Shown here in pieces: positions 1 through 7,487 of a DNA stretch of 36,535 nucleotides. The stretch is taken from positions 1-36,535 of the IMG/VR virus record IMGVR_UViG_3300030451_001009; one strand, written 5' to 3'. Positions within the stretch are counted from its first letter, which is position 1; each line of letters opens with the position of its first letter. Source of the stretch: a virus. The translations under genes were made by a program, and so were the position numbers. The notes below the pieces were generated by a model. It ran no database searches and had not been told where the DNA came from. It saw nothing but the letters and a program-made list of their open reading frames with translations.

Positions 1-2
1 AT

Positions 3-55
3 AGGTTGAACGAGTTCTATACTGTTTGTACTAAAGTTACAAAAATGTGTCAAGA
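3..55. repeat. Left copy of imperfect end repeat
   Basis: Three sequence blocks occur here in the same order as near the right end of the window: AGGTTGAACGAGTT (3-16), ACTAAAGT (30-37) and GTCAAGA (49-55). The right-end copies lie at 36460-36473, 36477-36484 and 36508-36514. The 14-base block is identical; the spacing between blocks differs. The rest of bases 1-69 is non-coding and lies downstream of the last leftward gene. On the minus strand, TTGACA (53-48), a 17-base spacer and TACAAA (30-25) form a weak leftward promoter-like pattern. Confidence 0.6.
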
Positions 56-69
56 AAAATCACATTACT

Positions 70-219
70 TCATCGCATTGAAGCAAATTTGTGGTAAACT
101 TCGATGTGTGTTTCACAGTTAGGACAGGATAAATTTGTAACAATATCAAATTCTTCACTATCTTCTATATCGTGGTCACCACCCCATATTAACTCTGTAT
201 TGCAATGCCAACAATTCAT
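70..219 (-). CDS. 49-aa zinc-ribbon protein (Com-like spacing)
   Basis: The ATG overlaps the stop of the upstream gene (TAATG), and the frame runs 49 codons to TGA. Two CxxC pairs (C3-C6 and C32-C35) make a complete zinc ribbon, with an acidic, aromatic stretch between them that includes WGGDHD. This pattern is common in small phage zinc ribbons. It also resembles the layout of Mu Com, the zinc-finger translational activator of mom, and a Mom-like gene lies two genes upstream in the same operon. The Com comparison is inference; a generic nucleic-acid-binding ribbon is the safer reading. It is the last gene of the leftward arm. Confidence 0.75.
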   Translation of the reverse strand: MNCWHCNTELIWGGDHDIEDSEEFDIVTNLSCPNCETHIEVYHKFASMR

Positions 220-425
220 TACATTCCTTCTGCTTCTAACACAGGAACTTCAATAGTAGCTTTTTGTTTAGCTCTAACAGATAATTCAACTTCAGAGCTA
301 AAGAATTTATTTAATGCAGTTTCAAATACAGATACTGTATCTTCTAAAGTCCAGCTATGTTTATCTTTAACACCTACTACTTCTGTTTCATCTTCTATTG
401 TTATTTTAATCACTCTTTTCTCCAT
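219..425 (-). CDS. Hypothetical protein, 68 aa
   Basis: This 68-aa protein is not recognised. It starts inside the last codons of the upstream nuclease gene (16-base overlap) and its stop overlaps the next start (TAATG), so it is probably translated by coupling. The N-terminal third is beta-like (KRVIKITIEDETE), followed by a predicted helix with EDTVSVFETALNKFF, and the C-terminus is rich in small residues. There are no cysteines or membrane segments. Position and overlap show it belongs to the leftward operon. Confidence 0.75.
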   Translation of the reverse strand: MEKRVIKITIEDETEVVGVKDKHSWTLEDTVSVFETALNKFFSSEVELSVRAKQKATIEVPVLEAEGM

Positions 426-922
426 TTTTTGTGATTTAATTTTAATATATCTTTCATCTTAACTTGTGTTATTAAATCTTTCCAACCTTTTCTCGTATAT
501 CCTTTGTATAACGCCTGATCAGCTCTTTCAACCACATCTCCAATATTACAAATCTTATCTGCCATTTTCTGTAAATCTTCTCTATGGACCAACACAAAGT
601 GGTCATCTTGCTCGAAGGCAATGATGTCAACCTCTGATAATAACCAACCTGTTTGTCCAATGGTGTTTCTGTATTCAAGCCATACAATTTCAGATTGAGG
701 CTCTTTATCTTTCCTATTGATTTTCTTTCTTGCTTTAACATCAATAGTTCCGAATTTTGTAATAAAATCGATGTGTTTAAATTGTTCAACTTGACTTGAT
801 CTTTGTGCATTTTCATCCCTTCTCAATAATATTTTATAAAAATAATCTTCTAAATTTTGTCCTCGCTTCCAGCTTTCTAACTTGCGTTTATTTTTATAGC
901 TGAATTTATTTTTCATACGCAT
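410..922 (-). CDS. PD-(D/E)XK family endonuclease
   Basis: The protein has the restriction-endonuclease-like active-site layout: E26 in an N-terminal helix (GQNLEDYFYKIL), D52 in HIDFITKFG, then D61-V-K63 on the next strand, followed by basic residues. At about 170 aa it fits a small phage resolvase or repair nuclease more than a restriction enzyme. Its place beside Mom-like, methyltransferase and HNH genes suggests recombination or host-DNA attack. There are two possible starts: ATG at 922, or the third codon ATG at 916, which gives the ATGA overlap with the upstream stop used elsewhere in this operon. Neither has a clear Shine-Dalgarno. Substrate is unknown. Confidence 0.7.
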   Translation of the reverse strand: MRMKNKFSYKNKRKLESWKRGQNLEDYFYKILLRRDENAQRSSQVEQFKHIDFITKFGTIDVKARKKINRKDKEPQSEIVWLEYRNTIGQTGWLLSEVDIIAFEQDDHFVLVHREDLQKMADKICNIGDVVERADQALYKGYTRKGWKDLITQVKMKDILKLNHKKWRKE

Positions 923-1533
923 ACAATAATTGGTTTAATATATTCTCCTAAAACATAATTTTTATTTTCATTTTTAGGATATGGTTGTATTTTATAATTT
1001 AAATTATTTAACATTTTCTTTTTTTCATTTTTAGTTTTTGCACAAAAATATATATATCTATGCTTGCTGCTTCTTACTTTCCTTCTGCCATTTTGATTAT
1101 CATTAGAATAATGTCTTGAATGCTTATTACCTTCTACATATTTATCTGTTCTTGATTTTGTTGCACCAGTATAAATCCAGTTAGTCGCTTGATATATATA
1201 TCCATTGTGATTCATAGATGTATCTGCATAAGAAATAATAATCCAATTCTTTTGTTTTAGCTGCTTTAAACAGTAAGAAACAAACTTTGATAATGGTTTA
1301 TTAAAATCATCTGTTCTGCAAAGTCTGTTTAGCTCATATACATTTTTTGTGTATTCTTCTCCACATACTCCTTTACATAAAGAGTTACTAGCTGGTTTTC
1401 CAAAACTACATACTGCTTTTAATTCTTCATTATCAAACCAACCATAAGCTATACTTATTACTGGTTTTCTACCTGAATAATGTCTAGGTAAAAGAAAGTC
1501 TATAGCTTGCTTGTATGTAATTTCTTTTATCAA
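913..1533 (-). CDS. Mom-like DNA modification protein
   Basis: The protein matches the Mu Mom family, an acetyltransferase-fold enzyme that adds a carbamoylmethyl-type group to adenine to block restriction. Family landmarks seen here are RHYSG (residues 17-21), AYGWFDNEELKAVCSFG (29-45), YELNRLCR (66-73), and SYADTSMNHNGYIYQATNWI (101-120) followed by YTG. The first codon is TTG at 1533, whose last two bases overlap the stop of the 28-aa gene upstream (TTGA). No ATG exists in this frame upstream, although the frame stays open, so translation is probably coupled. Its neighbours include two methyltransferases, giving a DNA-modification block. The exact modification cannot be read from sequence. 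Confidence 0.82.
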   Translation of the reverse strand: MIKEITYKQAIDFLLPRHYSGRKPVISIAYGWFDNEELKAVCSFGKPASNSLCKGVCGEEYTKNVYELNRLCRTDDFNKPLSKFVSYCLKQLKQKNWIIISYADTSMNHNGYIYQATNWIYTGATKSRTDKYVEGNKHSRHYSNDNQNGRRKVRSSKHRYIYFCAKTKNEKKKMLNNLNYKIQPYPKNENKNYVLGEYIKPIIVCV

Positions 1534-1616
1534 AGTATCATTTCCATTAATGCAACAAATATTAATGCACCCATAATCATTATCATTCCATAGTATAACA
1601 TTGTTTCTTCATCCAT
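1530..1616 (-). CDS. 28-aa membrane peptide coupled to Mom-like gene
   Basis: This short ORF has a good ribosome-binding site (AGGAG, with the usual GAATAAA spacer before ATG at 1616). It begins MDEETMLYYG, followed by a hydrophobic, methionine-rich segment long enough to span a membrane once (GMIMIMGALIFVALMEMIL). Its TGA overlaps the TTG start of the Mom-like gene. It may be a functional membrane peptide, or mainly a leader that brings ribosomes to the weak downstream start. The strong ribosome-binding site supports translation; the function is unknown. Confidence 0.6.
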   Translation of the reverse strand: MDEETMLYYGMIMIMGALIFVALMEMIL

Positions 1617-1625
1617 TTTATTCTC

Positions 1626-2252
1626 CTATAACAATATTTGTTGTTGTTGTTCTTTTTTTAATCTATCTAAAGCTAAAGTATAATAATCTTTATTTATCTC
1701 ATAACCTTCAAATTGATAACCCATTTGGTGACAAGCTATAGCACTTGCTCCACTTCCTAAATGTGTGTCTAAAATTTTATCTTCTTGATTAGCATAATTT
1801 TCTAATATCCATTTATATAAATCTATAGGTTTTTGTGTTGGATGTATTTTATTTCTAACTGCAGTTGTTGAATATCTAAATATTCTTGCAACACAATCAA
1901 AACTGGTCCAAGCCATTTCCCATGCAGAAAAGTTGAGCCAAGGTTGTTTTTTATCCCAACAAATAATACCTCTACTTTTTCCTAAATAATCACCAAAATA
2001 ATTACCACCCCAAATAATTTGATTTTTTGATACTCTAAATAACTCATTAAAATATTCTTTTGTTGGTGCTATATCCCAACCTAATTTGTGCATTTCTTGT
2101 ATTTTTCTATTTGATAATTTTCCTGCACCTTGTCCACTTCGTTTAGGTAATTCGTATGGTGGATCGACAATAGCTAAATCAAATTCATTATCTTTCATAT
2201 CTTTCATTGCTTCCATACAATCAATGTTATATATATTTATTGCATTATCCAT
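1626..2252 (-). CDS. DNA (adenine-N6 or cytosine-N4) methyltransferase
   Basis: This is a compact 208-aa beta-type amino-methyltransferase. Catalytic motif IV DPPY is at residues 30-33 and the SAM-binding motif I is near the C-terminus (LDTHLGSGAS, about 161-170), followed by an acidic residue in FEGYEI. The central HPTQKP segment (about 137-142) is also typical. The ATG lies within the upstream HNH gene's -1 reading frame end, and after the stop only nine bases separate it from the 28-aa gene. It probably protects phage DNA or modifies it together with the Mom-like enzyme. The recognition sequence is not predictable here. Confidence 0.9.
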   Translation of the reverse strand: MDNAINIYNIDCMEAMKDMKDNEFDLAIVDPPYELPKRSGQGAGKLSNRKIQEMHKLGWDIAPTKEYFNELFRVSKNQIIWGGNYFGDYLGKSRGIICWDKKQPWLNFSAWEMAWTSFDCVARIFRYSTTAVRNKIHPTQKPIDLYKWILENYANQEDKILDTHLGSGASAIACHQMGYQFEGYEINKDYYTLALDRLKKEQQQQILL

Positions 2253-2255
2253 TTA

Positions 2256-2672
2256 TTAGGTCCTTAATAACTTCATAGTATTTTTTTCCATAATCACTTC
2301 CATCAGCTTTGGTGTTTTTATGTAATTCTGCAAGTATGATAGTAGGAATTTTAATTTTTTTTTTGCTATTTCTTTTAAATAAAAGTATCTATCTGGAAAC
2401 TTTTCATTAAACCATTCAGCAGCTTCTAAAGGATTCTTATGCCACCAAGACAAGTGACAAGGCATACCACATAATACTTTCATATTGCTTGGATCAAGCT
2501 CAAGAGATTTGTATGCACCTACATTTAAAATATGAGAAGCGTGACAATTAGCTCCTTCAACAACTTTACCACATCGCTGACAAGTCCAATTATCACGCTC
2601 TTTAACACAACGCTTGGCTTTCTCAACTAACTTCTTGAGATACCAAGTTCTGTTGTGTGGAAGTTTAGGCAT
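2256..2672 (-). CDS. HNH / NinG-like nuclease with apparent -1 shift
   Basis: Zinc and HNH-type landmarks are C31-x2-C34, CHASHILN (43-50), DPSNMKVLC (60-68), PCH (71-73) and WWH (76-78). This resembles NinG/Rap-type HNH nucleases of phage recombination. At codons 103-106 an A10 run (plus-strand T at 2355-2364) contains A_AAA_AAA in frame. In the zero frame the protein ends with an unnatural-looking 32-aa tail. A -1 shift instead gives a 36-aa tail beginning IKIPTIILAELHKNTKADG and ending at TAA 2247-2245, total 142 aa, overlapping the next start by eight bases. I regard the shifted C-terminus as the biological one, whether by slippage or because one A is missing from the assembly. Confidence 0.78.
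   Translation of the reverse strand: MPKLPHNRTWYLKKLVEKAKRCVKERDNWTCQRCGKVVEGANCHASHILNVGAYKSLELDPSNMKVLCGMPCHLSWWHKNPLEAAEWFNEKFPDRYFYLKEIAKKKLKFLLSYLQNYIKTPKLMEVIMEKNTMKLLRT
2355..2364 (-). other. A10 slippery run in HNH gene
   Basis: On the coding (minus) strand this is ten consecutive A after GC, read GCA AAA AAA AAA TTA. It includes the heptamer A_AAA_AAA in the zero frame, a classic -1 ribosomal slippage site, and is long enough for transcriptional slippage. No clear upstream Shine-Dalgarno stimulator or downstream hairpin was seen. Confidence 0.6.
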
Positions 2673-3286
2673 TAAAAAGGAATTTCCTCTCTTTCAACTG
2701 CATTAAACTTTTCTATGATTTTATCTTTACCACTTTGCGTACCAGTAAAGTCCATAGCTACCTCATACAAAAAATTTTCATGTTCTTCCCAATCCCACTT
2801 CTCAACACCTTTAACAGTTTTCTTTATTGGTGCTGGTAGGCCATTAGGATTTTCTTTTGTATAAGCAAACTTAATGTTTTCACCTTCTTGCCTAATAAAT
2901 AAAAAGTTAGATTCTTTTTCTTTATCCCATCCTAAACCTAAAAACAACGCTTTAGATTTATCAATGTTAGGCATACGTTTTGCATATTGTCCAAAGAATT
3001 TAGAATCCAAAGATATTTGTAATGAAAATTTAGAACCTTCATCATCTTCTAATTCTGTTACAAAGTTAGCACCATACTCTGACTCGTCTACATAACAAGA
3101 TTGTATTTTACCTTCAATACCTGTATATTGTAATTCTTTAACGAGTTTGCCAGCATTTGGTCCAGCTTTTAATTCTCTTTCTATTGCGTTTGGATCTTCT
3201 GAATCATCTGATAAACGTATTGTAAATTTACCATTTGATATTGTTACTATTTTACTATTGTTACTACTACCATTTGTTAATCCCAT
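2672..3286 (-). CDS. Single-stranded DNA-binding-like protein
   Basis: The 204-aa protein ends in an acidic tail with a terminal hydrophobic pair (EREEIPF), the protein-interaction tip seen in SSB and T7 gp2.5-type proteins. The middle is beta-rich with alternating aromatic and charged residues, compatible with an OB fold, but no family signature is decisive. It has a strong ribosome-binding site (AGGAG before ATG 3286) after a 29-base gap, one of the few non-overlapping junctions in this part of the operon. Its stop overlaps the HNH start (TAATG). Placement between helicase/initiator and nuclease genes supports a replication or recombination role. Confidence 0.65.
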   Translation of the reverse strand: MGLTNGSSNNSKIVTISNGKFTIRLSDDSEDPNAIERELKAGPNAGKLVKELQYTGIEGKIQSCYVDESEYGANFVTELEDDEGSKFSLQISLDSKFFGQYAKRMPNIDKSKALFLGLGWDKEKESNFLFIRQEGENIKFAYTKENPNGLPAPIKKTVKGVEKWDWEEHENFLYEVAMDFTGTQSGKDKIIEKFNAVEREEIPF

Positions 3287-3315
3287 AAGTTTCTCCTTAT
3301 AATTAAGATTTTATT

Positions 3316-4311
3316 TTACATATTTAATGACATTTGTAAACCTGATAATCTATGTTTTATAATATCAACATATCTCTCATTTAATTCACAAAGTATTGCA
3401 TTTCTATTATTTTGATTGGCAACCAGAGCTGTTGTTCCAGCACCACCAAATGGATCAAGAACTGTACCACCAACTGGACAACCAGCTAGAATACATGGTT
3501 CTATTAACTTGACTGGATATGTTGCAAAATGAGCTTCCTTGTAAGGTTTAGTATTTACAATCCAGACACTTCTTTTATTTCTTTTTCCATCAAACTTTTT
3601 GATACCAGCAGTATGTTTAGCTCCTATTGCAGAGTAACCTCCAGACTCATGTTTTGGTCCAGTCATACATGGTTTTTCTAATCTTTTTTTTGTTGCTTCT
3701 GGATTAACACTATTCTCTTTAATAGCTTCATGGTCGTAATAATATTTAGATGATTTGCTTAATAAAAATATATACTCATGTGATTTTGTACAACGATCTC
3801 TAACTGACTCTGGCATTGGATTAGGTTTATGCCATATTATATCTTGTCTTAAATACCAACCATCTTGTTGTAATGCAAGAGCAGTACGAAATGGTATACC
3901 TAATAAATTTTTATTGTTGTCGTATGTATCTCCAAGATTTAACCATAATGTTCCATCATCACGCAGCACTCTTTTTACTTCTCGAAATACTTTAACCATT
4001 GTATTAATAAAATCTTCAGGACTTTCTTCTAATCCTATTTGTTCATCTATTCTTTTTGCACCACATTTTTTGCATACTTTCCAAGTAGATGTGCCTTGTC
4101 CATTATTATTAGTAGATTGCATATAAGTATTTTGTCCACGATTTTGATATGGATCAATGTGGTCGCAATCTGGATTACCACCTTCCCATTCAGCAGTACC
4201 ATAATCTCTTAATCCAAAATATGGAGGAGATGTTACACAACAATTAACAGATTTATCTTTTAATGTTTTAAGAGTATCTAAACAATTTCCAACAAGTATT
4301 TCGTATTTCAT
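3316..4311 (-). CDS. Site-specific DNA methyltransferase (SPPY type)
   Basis: This 331-aa beta-class amino-methyltransferase has motif IV SPPY at residues 28-31, in the context TSPPYFGLRDYG found in a widespread phage and bacterial family. Motif I is near the C-terminus (LDPFGGAGTT, about 285-294). A zinc-knuckle-like insertion lies between about 49 and 82 (CDH, then CKKCGAKR). The ATG overlaps the helicase stop (ATGA). With the second methyltransferase and the Mom-like gene it forms an anti-restriction/DNA-modification group. Whether the target is adenine N6 or cytosine N4 cannot be told from the sequence alone. Confidence 0.92.
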   Translation of the reverse strand: MKYEILVGNCLDTLKTLKDKSVNCCVTSPPYFGLRDYGTAEWEGGNPDCDHIDPYQNRGQNTYMQSTNNNGQGTSTWKVCKKCGAKRIDEQIGLEESPEDFINTMVKVFREVKRVLRDDGTLWLNLGDTYDNNKNLLGIPFRTALALQQDGWYLRQDIIWHKPNPMPESVRDRCTKSHEYIFLLSKSSKYYYDHEAIKENSVNPEATKKRLEKPCMTGPKHESGGYSAIGAKHTAGIKKFDGKRNKRSVWIVNTKPYKEAHFATYPVKLIEPCILAGCPVGGTVLDPFGGAGTTALVANQNNRNAILCELNERYVDIIKHRLSGLQMSLNM

Positions 4312-5591
4312 TCAATCCATCCATTGTGTTCAAATGTTTGATAATTTTTATTAAAACTTAATTTAGCTGCTGGACTTATACCTTGTCTATTTTTTGTAAA
4401 CTTACAAACAACATCTTGATCATTGGTTTCATAGTCAGGTGTTACTGGTATACCATTTACATCCATACCATCGTTAGGAATATTGATTAAGAATAAAATT
4501 GTATCAGCTAGGTTTTCACAGTTAGAGCTATAAGCAACCTTATCGCCAGTTGGATGACAAAGTATTACTATTGGTATGTTTAATTCATCTCGTAAATCTT
4601 TAAATCTTGATATTATGTAATCATAAAATATGGTCCTATTAACATAGTCATTAGATCCTGCACTTATAGTAAGTAAGTTATCAACAAACAATGCGTCTAA
4701 CTGTCCTTTCCTAGATTCTGATATACAGAAAGAACGTATATCATCAACGCTCATACCTTTGTCTTTAATACAAAAATTTAAATCTTTTATTTGTTTAATT
4801 GCTTTAGTTGACTTTTGTATTTCATCTCTTGTTGCATGACCTCTTGTTCTCATATTCCAAGTATCTACTTTTCCACCATAAGCAATTAATCTAGGCAACA
4901 ACTCTGCTCGTAACATTTCAATACTAGCAAAAGCAACTCGCTTACCTTCTTCATGTAACTTCCATATCCATTGTAAAGTAAGAGCAGTTTTACCAGTAGA
5001 GCGTGGTGAGTTTAAAAGCACAAGTGGTGCAGTTGATGATGAATCCATCATACCAAGTTTTTTATTCCAACTATCGCACCACCATGACAAGTGACCACAG
5101 TTTCCAGACGAACAATCTTCTACAAACTTTTCTGCCATTTTATCAAGTGGTATATTATCTTCTTGATCAGAATCAGAAGTTAAATTACTGATAACCTGAT
5201 CGGCTGCACCATCTTCCCAATTATATAAAGAGTTTAAACCTTTTTCTAAAATAGAAATATCTTTTCTTAAATTATATGCTTCTTCAACTTTCTTTGCGTA
5301 GTGTTGAGAATGAGCAGCAATAAGTGTTGAATCCATAAGTTTAAATAAATAATTTTCGCCACCAGCTTGTTCTAATCTATCTTTTTCAATTAAGTATTGT
5401 CTAATAAGCAAAGTGTCCATAGTCATATTATTTACATACATTTCTATTAAAGACTTATATAACACTTGATGGTGTGGATGATAAAAATATTCTTCTCTAA
5501 TATATGAAACTTTTCCAATCGCATCAGGATCTAATAACATACTTCCTAATAACCCTTGTTCAGCTTTGTCAGCTATAGGTAATTTTTTCAT
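4308..5591 (-). CDS. DnaB-type replicative helicase
   Basis: The N-terminal part (residues 1-110) looks like the DnaB N-domain (AEQGLLGSMLLDPDAI). The RecA-like core has Walker A SPRSTGKTAL (about 195-204), a catalytic glutamate in FASIEM (E225), Walker B LDALFVDN (D304), a VILCHPTG strand, and the arginine-finger region FTKNRQG near the C-terminus. At 427 aa it is close to the normal DnaB length. The ATG overlaps the upstream initiator-like gene by four bases. It should unwind the phage replication fork, presumably with host DNA polymerase, since no polymerase gene is seen in the window. Confidence 0.9.
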   Translation of the reverse strand: MKKLPIADKAEQGLLGSMLLDPDAIGKVSYIREEYFYHPHHQVLYKSLIEMYVNNMTMDTLLIRQYLIEKDRLEQAGGENYLFKLMDSTLIAAHSQHYAKKVEEAYNLRKDISILEKGLNSLYNWEDGAADQVISNLTSDSDQEDNIPLDKMAEKFVEDCSSGNCGHLSWWCDSWNKKLGMMDSSSTAPLVLLNSPRSTGKTALTLQWIWKLHEEGKRVAFASIEMLRAELLPRLIAYGGKVDTWNMRTRGHATRDEIQKSTKAIKQIKDLNFCIKDKGMSVDDIRSFCISESRKGQLDALFVDNLLTISAGSNDYVNRTIFYDYIISRFKDLRDELNIPIVILCHPTGDKVAYSSNCENLADTILFLINIPNDGMDVNGIPVTPDYETNDQDVVCKFTKNRQGISPAAKLSFNKNYQTFEHNGWIE

Positions 5592-6202
5592 ATACTCAAC
5601 CTCTCTGTTTCTTTTTCTATAATTTCATCCTCCCACATTCTGTTTGCTGGATTAATCCAACCTTCAAAATTTTTAAGATATTGTCTTTCTCGACTTCGTA
5701 CATATTTTGGTATGATAGTACGAATGGCCTTTTTATCTTCTTCTGATAACGATTTCCAATAACGATACGCCTTTGCCTTTGTGCCTTTACGAGTAAATAA
5801 TTCCCAACACTCATTAAATAGAGTATCTTTTTTAATATCTTTTTTAGTATCTTGTATAGGTTGCTCAATATTTAAACTTCCATTGTTTATATTTGAACAA
5901 TCGAGATTTAAAGTATACCACTTCGTTTGGTCATATCCAATCTTATTATAACAACCTGATATAATTAATCCAGCTGCTTCCATATCTCGTAACATTCTAC
6001 TAATCTTTTGCCTAGACCAGTATGGATAATGTTTAGCCATATCTTGAGCTGATTGAAACATCCACACTTTACCATCTCGTTCACAACCTTTTTTGTTTTT
6101 ATTTTGTTTGGTCCAGAAACGAATATGTTGCAAGAGTATAGCTTTATCTACACCATACTTCTCTGCTTCATCAACATTAAATGCGTGACAATCCTTACTC
6201 AT
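5588..6202 (-). CDS. Winged-helix replication initiator/helicase loader
   Basis: The N-terminal 90 residues have a winged-helix pattern typical of phage replication proteins (VDKAILLQHIRFW, SAQDMAKHYPYWSRQKISRM, LRDMEAAGLI). The C-terminal part carries a YRYWKSLSEEDKKAI to FEGWINPANRMWED segment, as seen in DnaD/DnaT-like and phage O-like loaders. It sits directly upstream of the DnaB-type helicase (ATGA overlap), the usual pairing for an origin-binding or loading protein. Start and stop overlap neighbours. Exact family assignment is uncertain; an O-protein-like origin binder is an alternative. Confidence 0.7.
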   Translation of the reverse strand: MSKDCHAFNVDEAEKYGVDKAILLQHIRFWTKQNKNKKGCERDGKVWMFQSAQDMAKHYPYWSRQKISRMLRDMEAAGLIISGCYNKIGYDQTKWYTLNLDCSNINNGSLNIEQPIQDTKKDIKKDTLFNECWELFTRKGTKAKAYRYWKSLSEEDKKAIRTIIPKYVRSRERQYLKNFEGWINPANRMWEDEIIEKETERLSI

Positions 6203-7185
6203 TAGTACAAATCTCTAATGTATGCACCTACACAATCAAGAGCTTTTCTTATATGTGTTAATGCTTGGTAATTAGATTCAATTTGTTCCCTGTCAATGTA
6301 AGAAGCTGAAAACTTTTGTTTAGTTTGAGAACCAAAAGCAACAACTAATACACCTTCAATAGGCTCTCCATCTATATCATTATTCATTGCATAAAATGAT
6401 CCTTGAATAAGATGTTTAAGATGAGGTTTCTTGCTGCTTTTCCAGTCAACAACAACTCGTTTTCTTTCTCCTTTAATGGTAACATAACCAACCATATCAC
6501 ATTGGCCAGTAACCATAAGATCGTTATCAAACTTTCTAATCTCTAAATATGGTTTATTATCTCTATAAGCAATTTCAGGTTGATATTTTTTAACAAAGTT
6601 ATCCCATCCTTCTGGCAAAGCACTACCTCTTGTTCCATGCAATAACATTTCTTCAATATGCAAGTGCATCTTTGTTCCATCATCCATAACTTGTTGTTGT
6701 CTTTCTCTGTACAAATCAAATGATGAACCTTCTTGATCCTCTATCTTGCCAAGATCAAATGCGTATTTCATAAGTCCAAAACCATCTGACATATATGGAT
6801 CAAATGCTTTAATAAAACTAGTAATCCTCACATAATCTCCACCATAGATACGACCATTGTTATCAACATCTGTTGATCCAATTTGAAATGTCATAGCTTG
6901 GAAATCTCCAATATGCTTTTCATTAAAACCACAGTCAGGATCGAAGTAAGCATAGGAAACAATCTTTGCAGTTTTATGTTTCAATGCTTGTTCTTGAGCA
7001 ATCTTTTCTGCTGGAACAAAACCTATATGAAAGTTTTTATACCAAACTTCAATTGCATTTTCATCATGTTTTAAAACTTCAGGATCAACTGACTTAACAA
7101 AAGAAACTGATCCTTGTGGTCTTAATTTCTTAATTTCAGTATTATAATCGGACCGAAATGTTATACCTTTTAATCTAACTAACAT
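6202..7185 (-). CDS. HIRAN domain fused to PD-(D/E)XK (RecB/Cas4-like) nuclease
   Basis: Residues 1-95 fit a HIRAN domain, a module that binds DNA ends in HLTF/Rad5: start KGITFRSDYN, core HDENAIEVWYKNFHIGFVPA (40-59). Residues about 110-327 fit a RecB/Cas4-like exonuclease: H175/H177 in KMHLHIEEML, D230 in GQCDMVGY, D247-W-K249 in VVVDWKSSKK, and the Q261 helix (LIQGSFYAMN). ATG 7185 is eight bases from GGAG; an alternative GTG at 7188 gives a GTGA overlap. It is followed by the initiator and helicase genes, so it is likely a recombination or host-DNA-degrading exonuclease. No iron-sulphur cysteine cluster is evident. Confidence 0.8.
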   Translation of the reverse strand: MLVRLKGITFRSDYNTEIKKLRPQGSVSFVKSVDPEVLKHDENAIEVWYKNFHIGFVPAEKIAQEQALKHKTAKIVSYAYFDPDCGFNEKHIGDFQAMTFQIGSTDVDNNGRIYGGDYVRITSFIKAFDPYMSDGFGLMKYAFDLGKIEDQEGSSFDLYRERQQQVMDDGTKMHLHIEEMLLHGTRGSALPEGWDNFVKKYQPEIAYRDNKPYLEIRKFDNDLMVTGQCDMVGYVTIKGERKRVVVDWKSSKKPHLKHLIQGSFYAMNNDIDGEPIEGVLVVAFGSQTKQKFSASYIDREQIESNYQALTHIRKALDCVGAYIRDLY

Positions 7186-7487
7186 CACTCACACTCCAAT
7201 CTAGGATAATTTGCGTCTACCATTCTGTCGTTTACTTCGTCTTGTGTAAGATAAGTTTCAGTAACAGTACCATCAATTCCTTGTATCGTGTTAAGCTCTG
7301 GAAAAGACATTTGCAGCTTCTCCAGGTCTGATATTAATTGCATTAATTCAAAAGCATTTAAATCTACTTTTTCTAACATAGTCATGGTAGATTTGTGAAA
7401 ACCTACCATTCTTCTAATGCTTAACTGTGGTGTTCCATCATGTGATGGATCGTAAGATACAACTTCAATATGTGATTGTGGTTTCAT
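7185..7487 (-). CDS. Hypothetical protein, 100 aa
   Basis: Not recognised. The start overlaps the stop of the coiled-coil gene (TAATG) and the stop touches the HIRAN-nuclease start. The first half is beta-like (HIEVVSYDPSHDGTPQLSIRR), and the middle is a helix rich in leucine and methionine (LNAFELMQLISDLEKLQM). No cysteine motifs and no membrane segment. Because it is tightly coupled to the nuclease, a partner role is possible but unproven. Confidence 0.75.
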   Translation of the reverse strand: MKPQSHIEVVSYDPSHDGTPQLSIRRMVGFHKSTMTMLEKVDLNAFELMQLISDLEKLQMSFPELNTIQGIDGTVTETYLTQDEVNDRMVDANYPRLECE

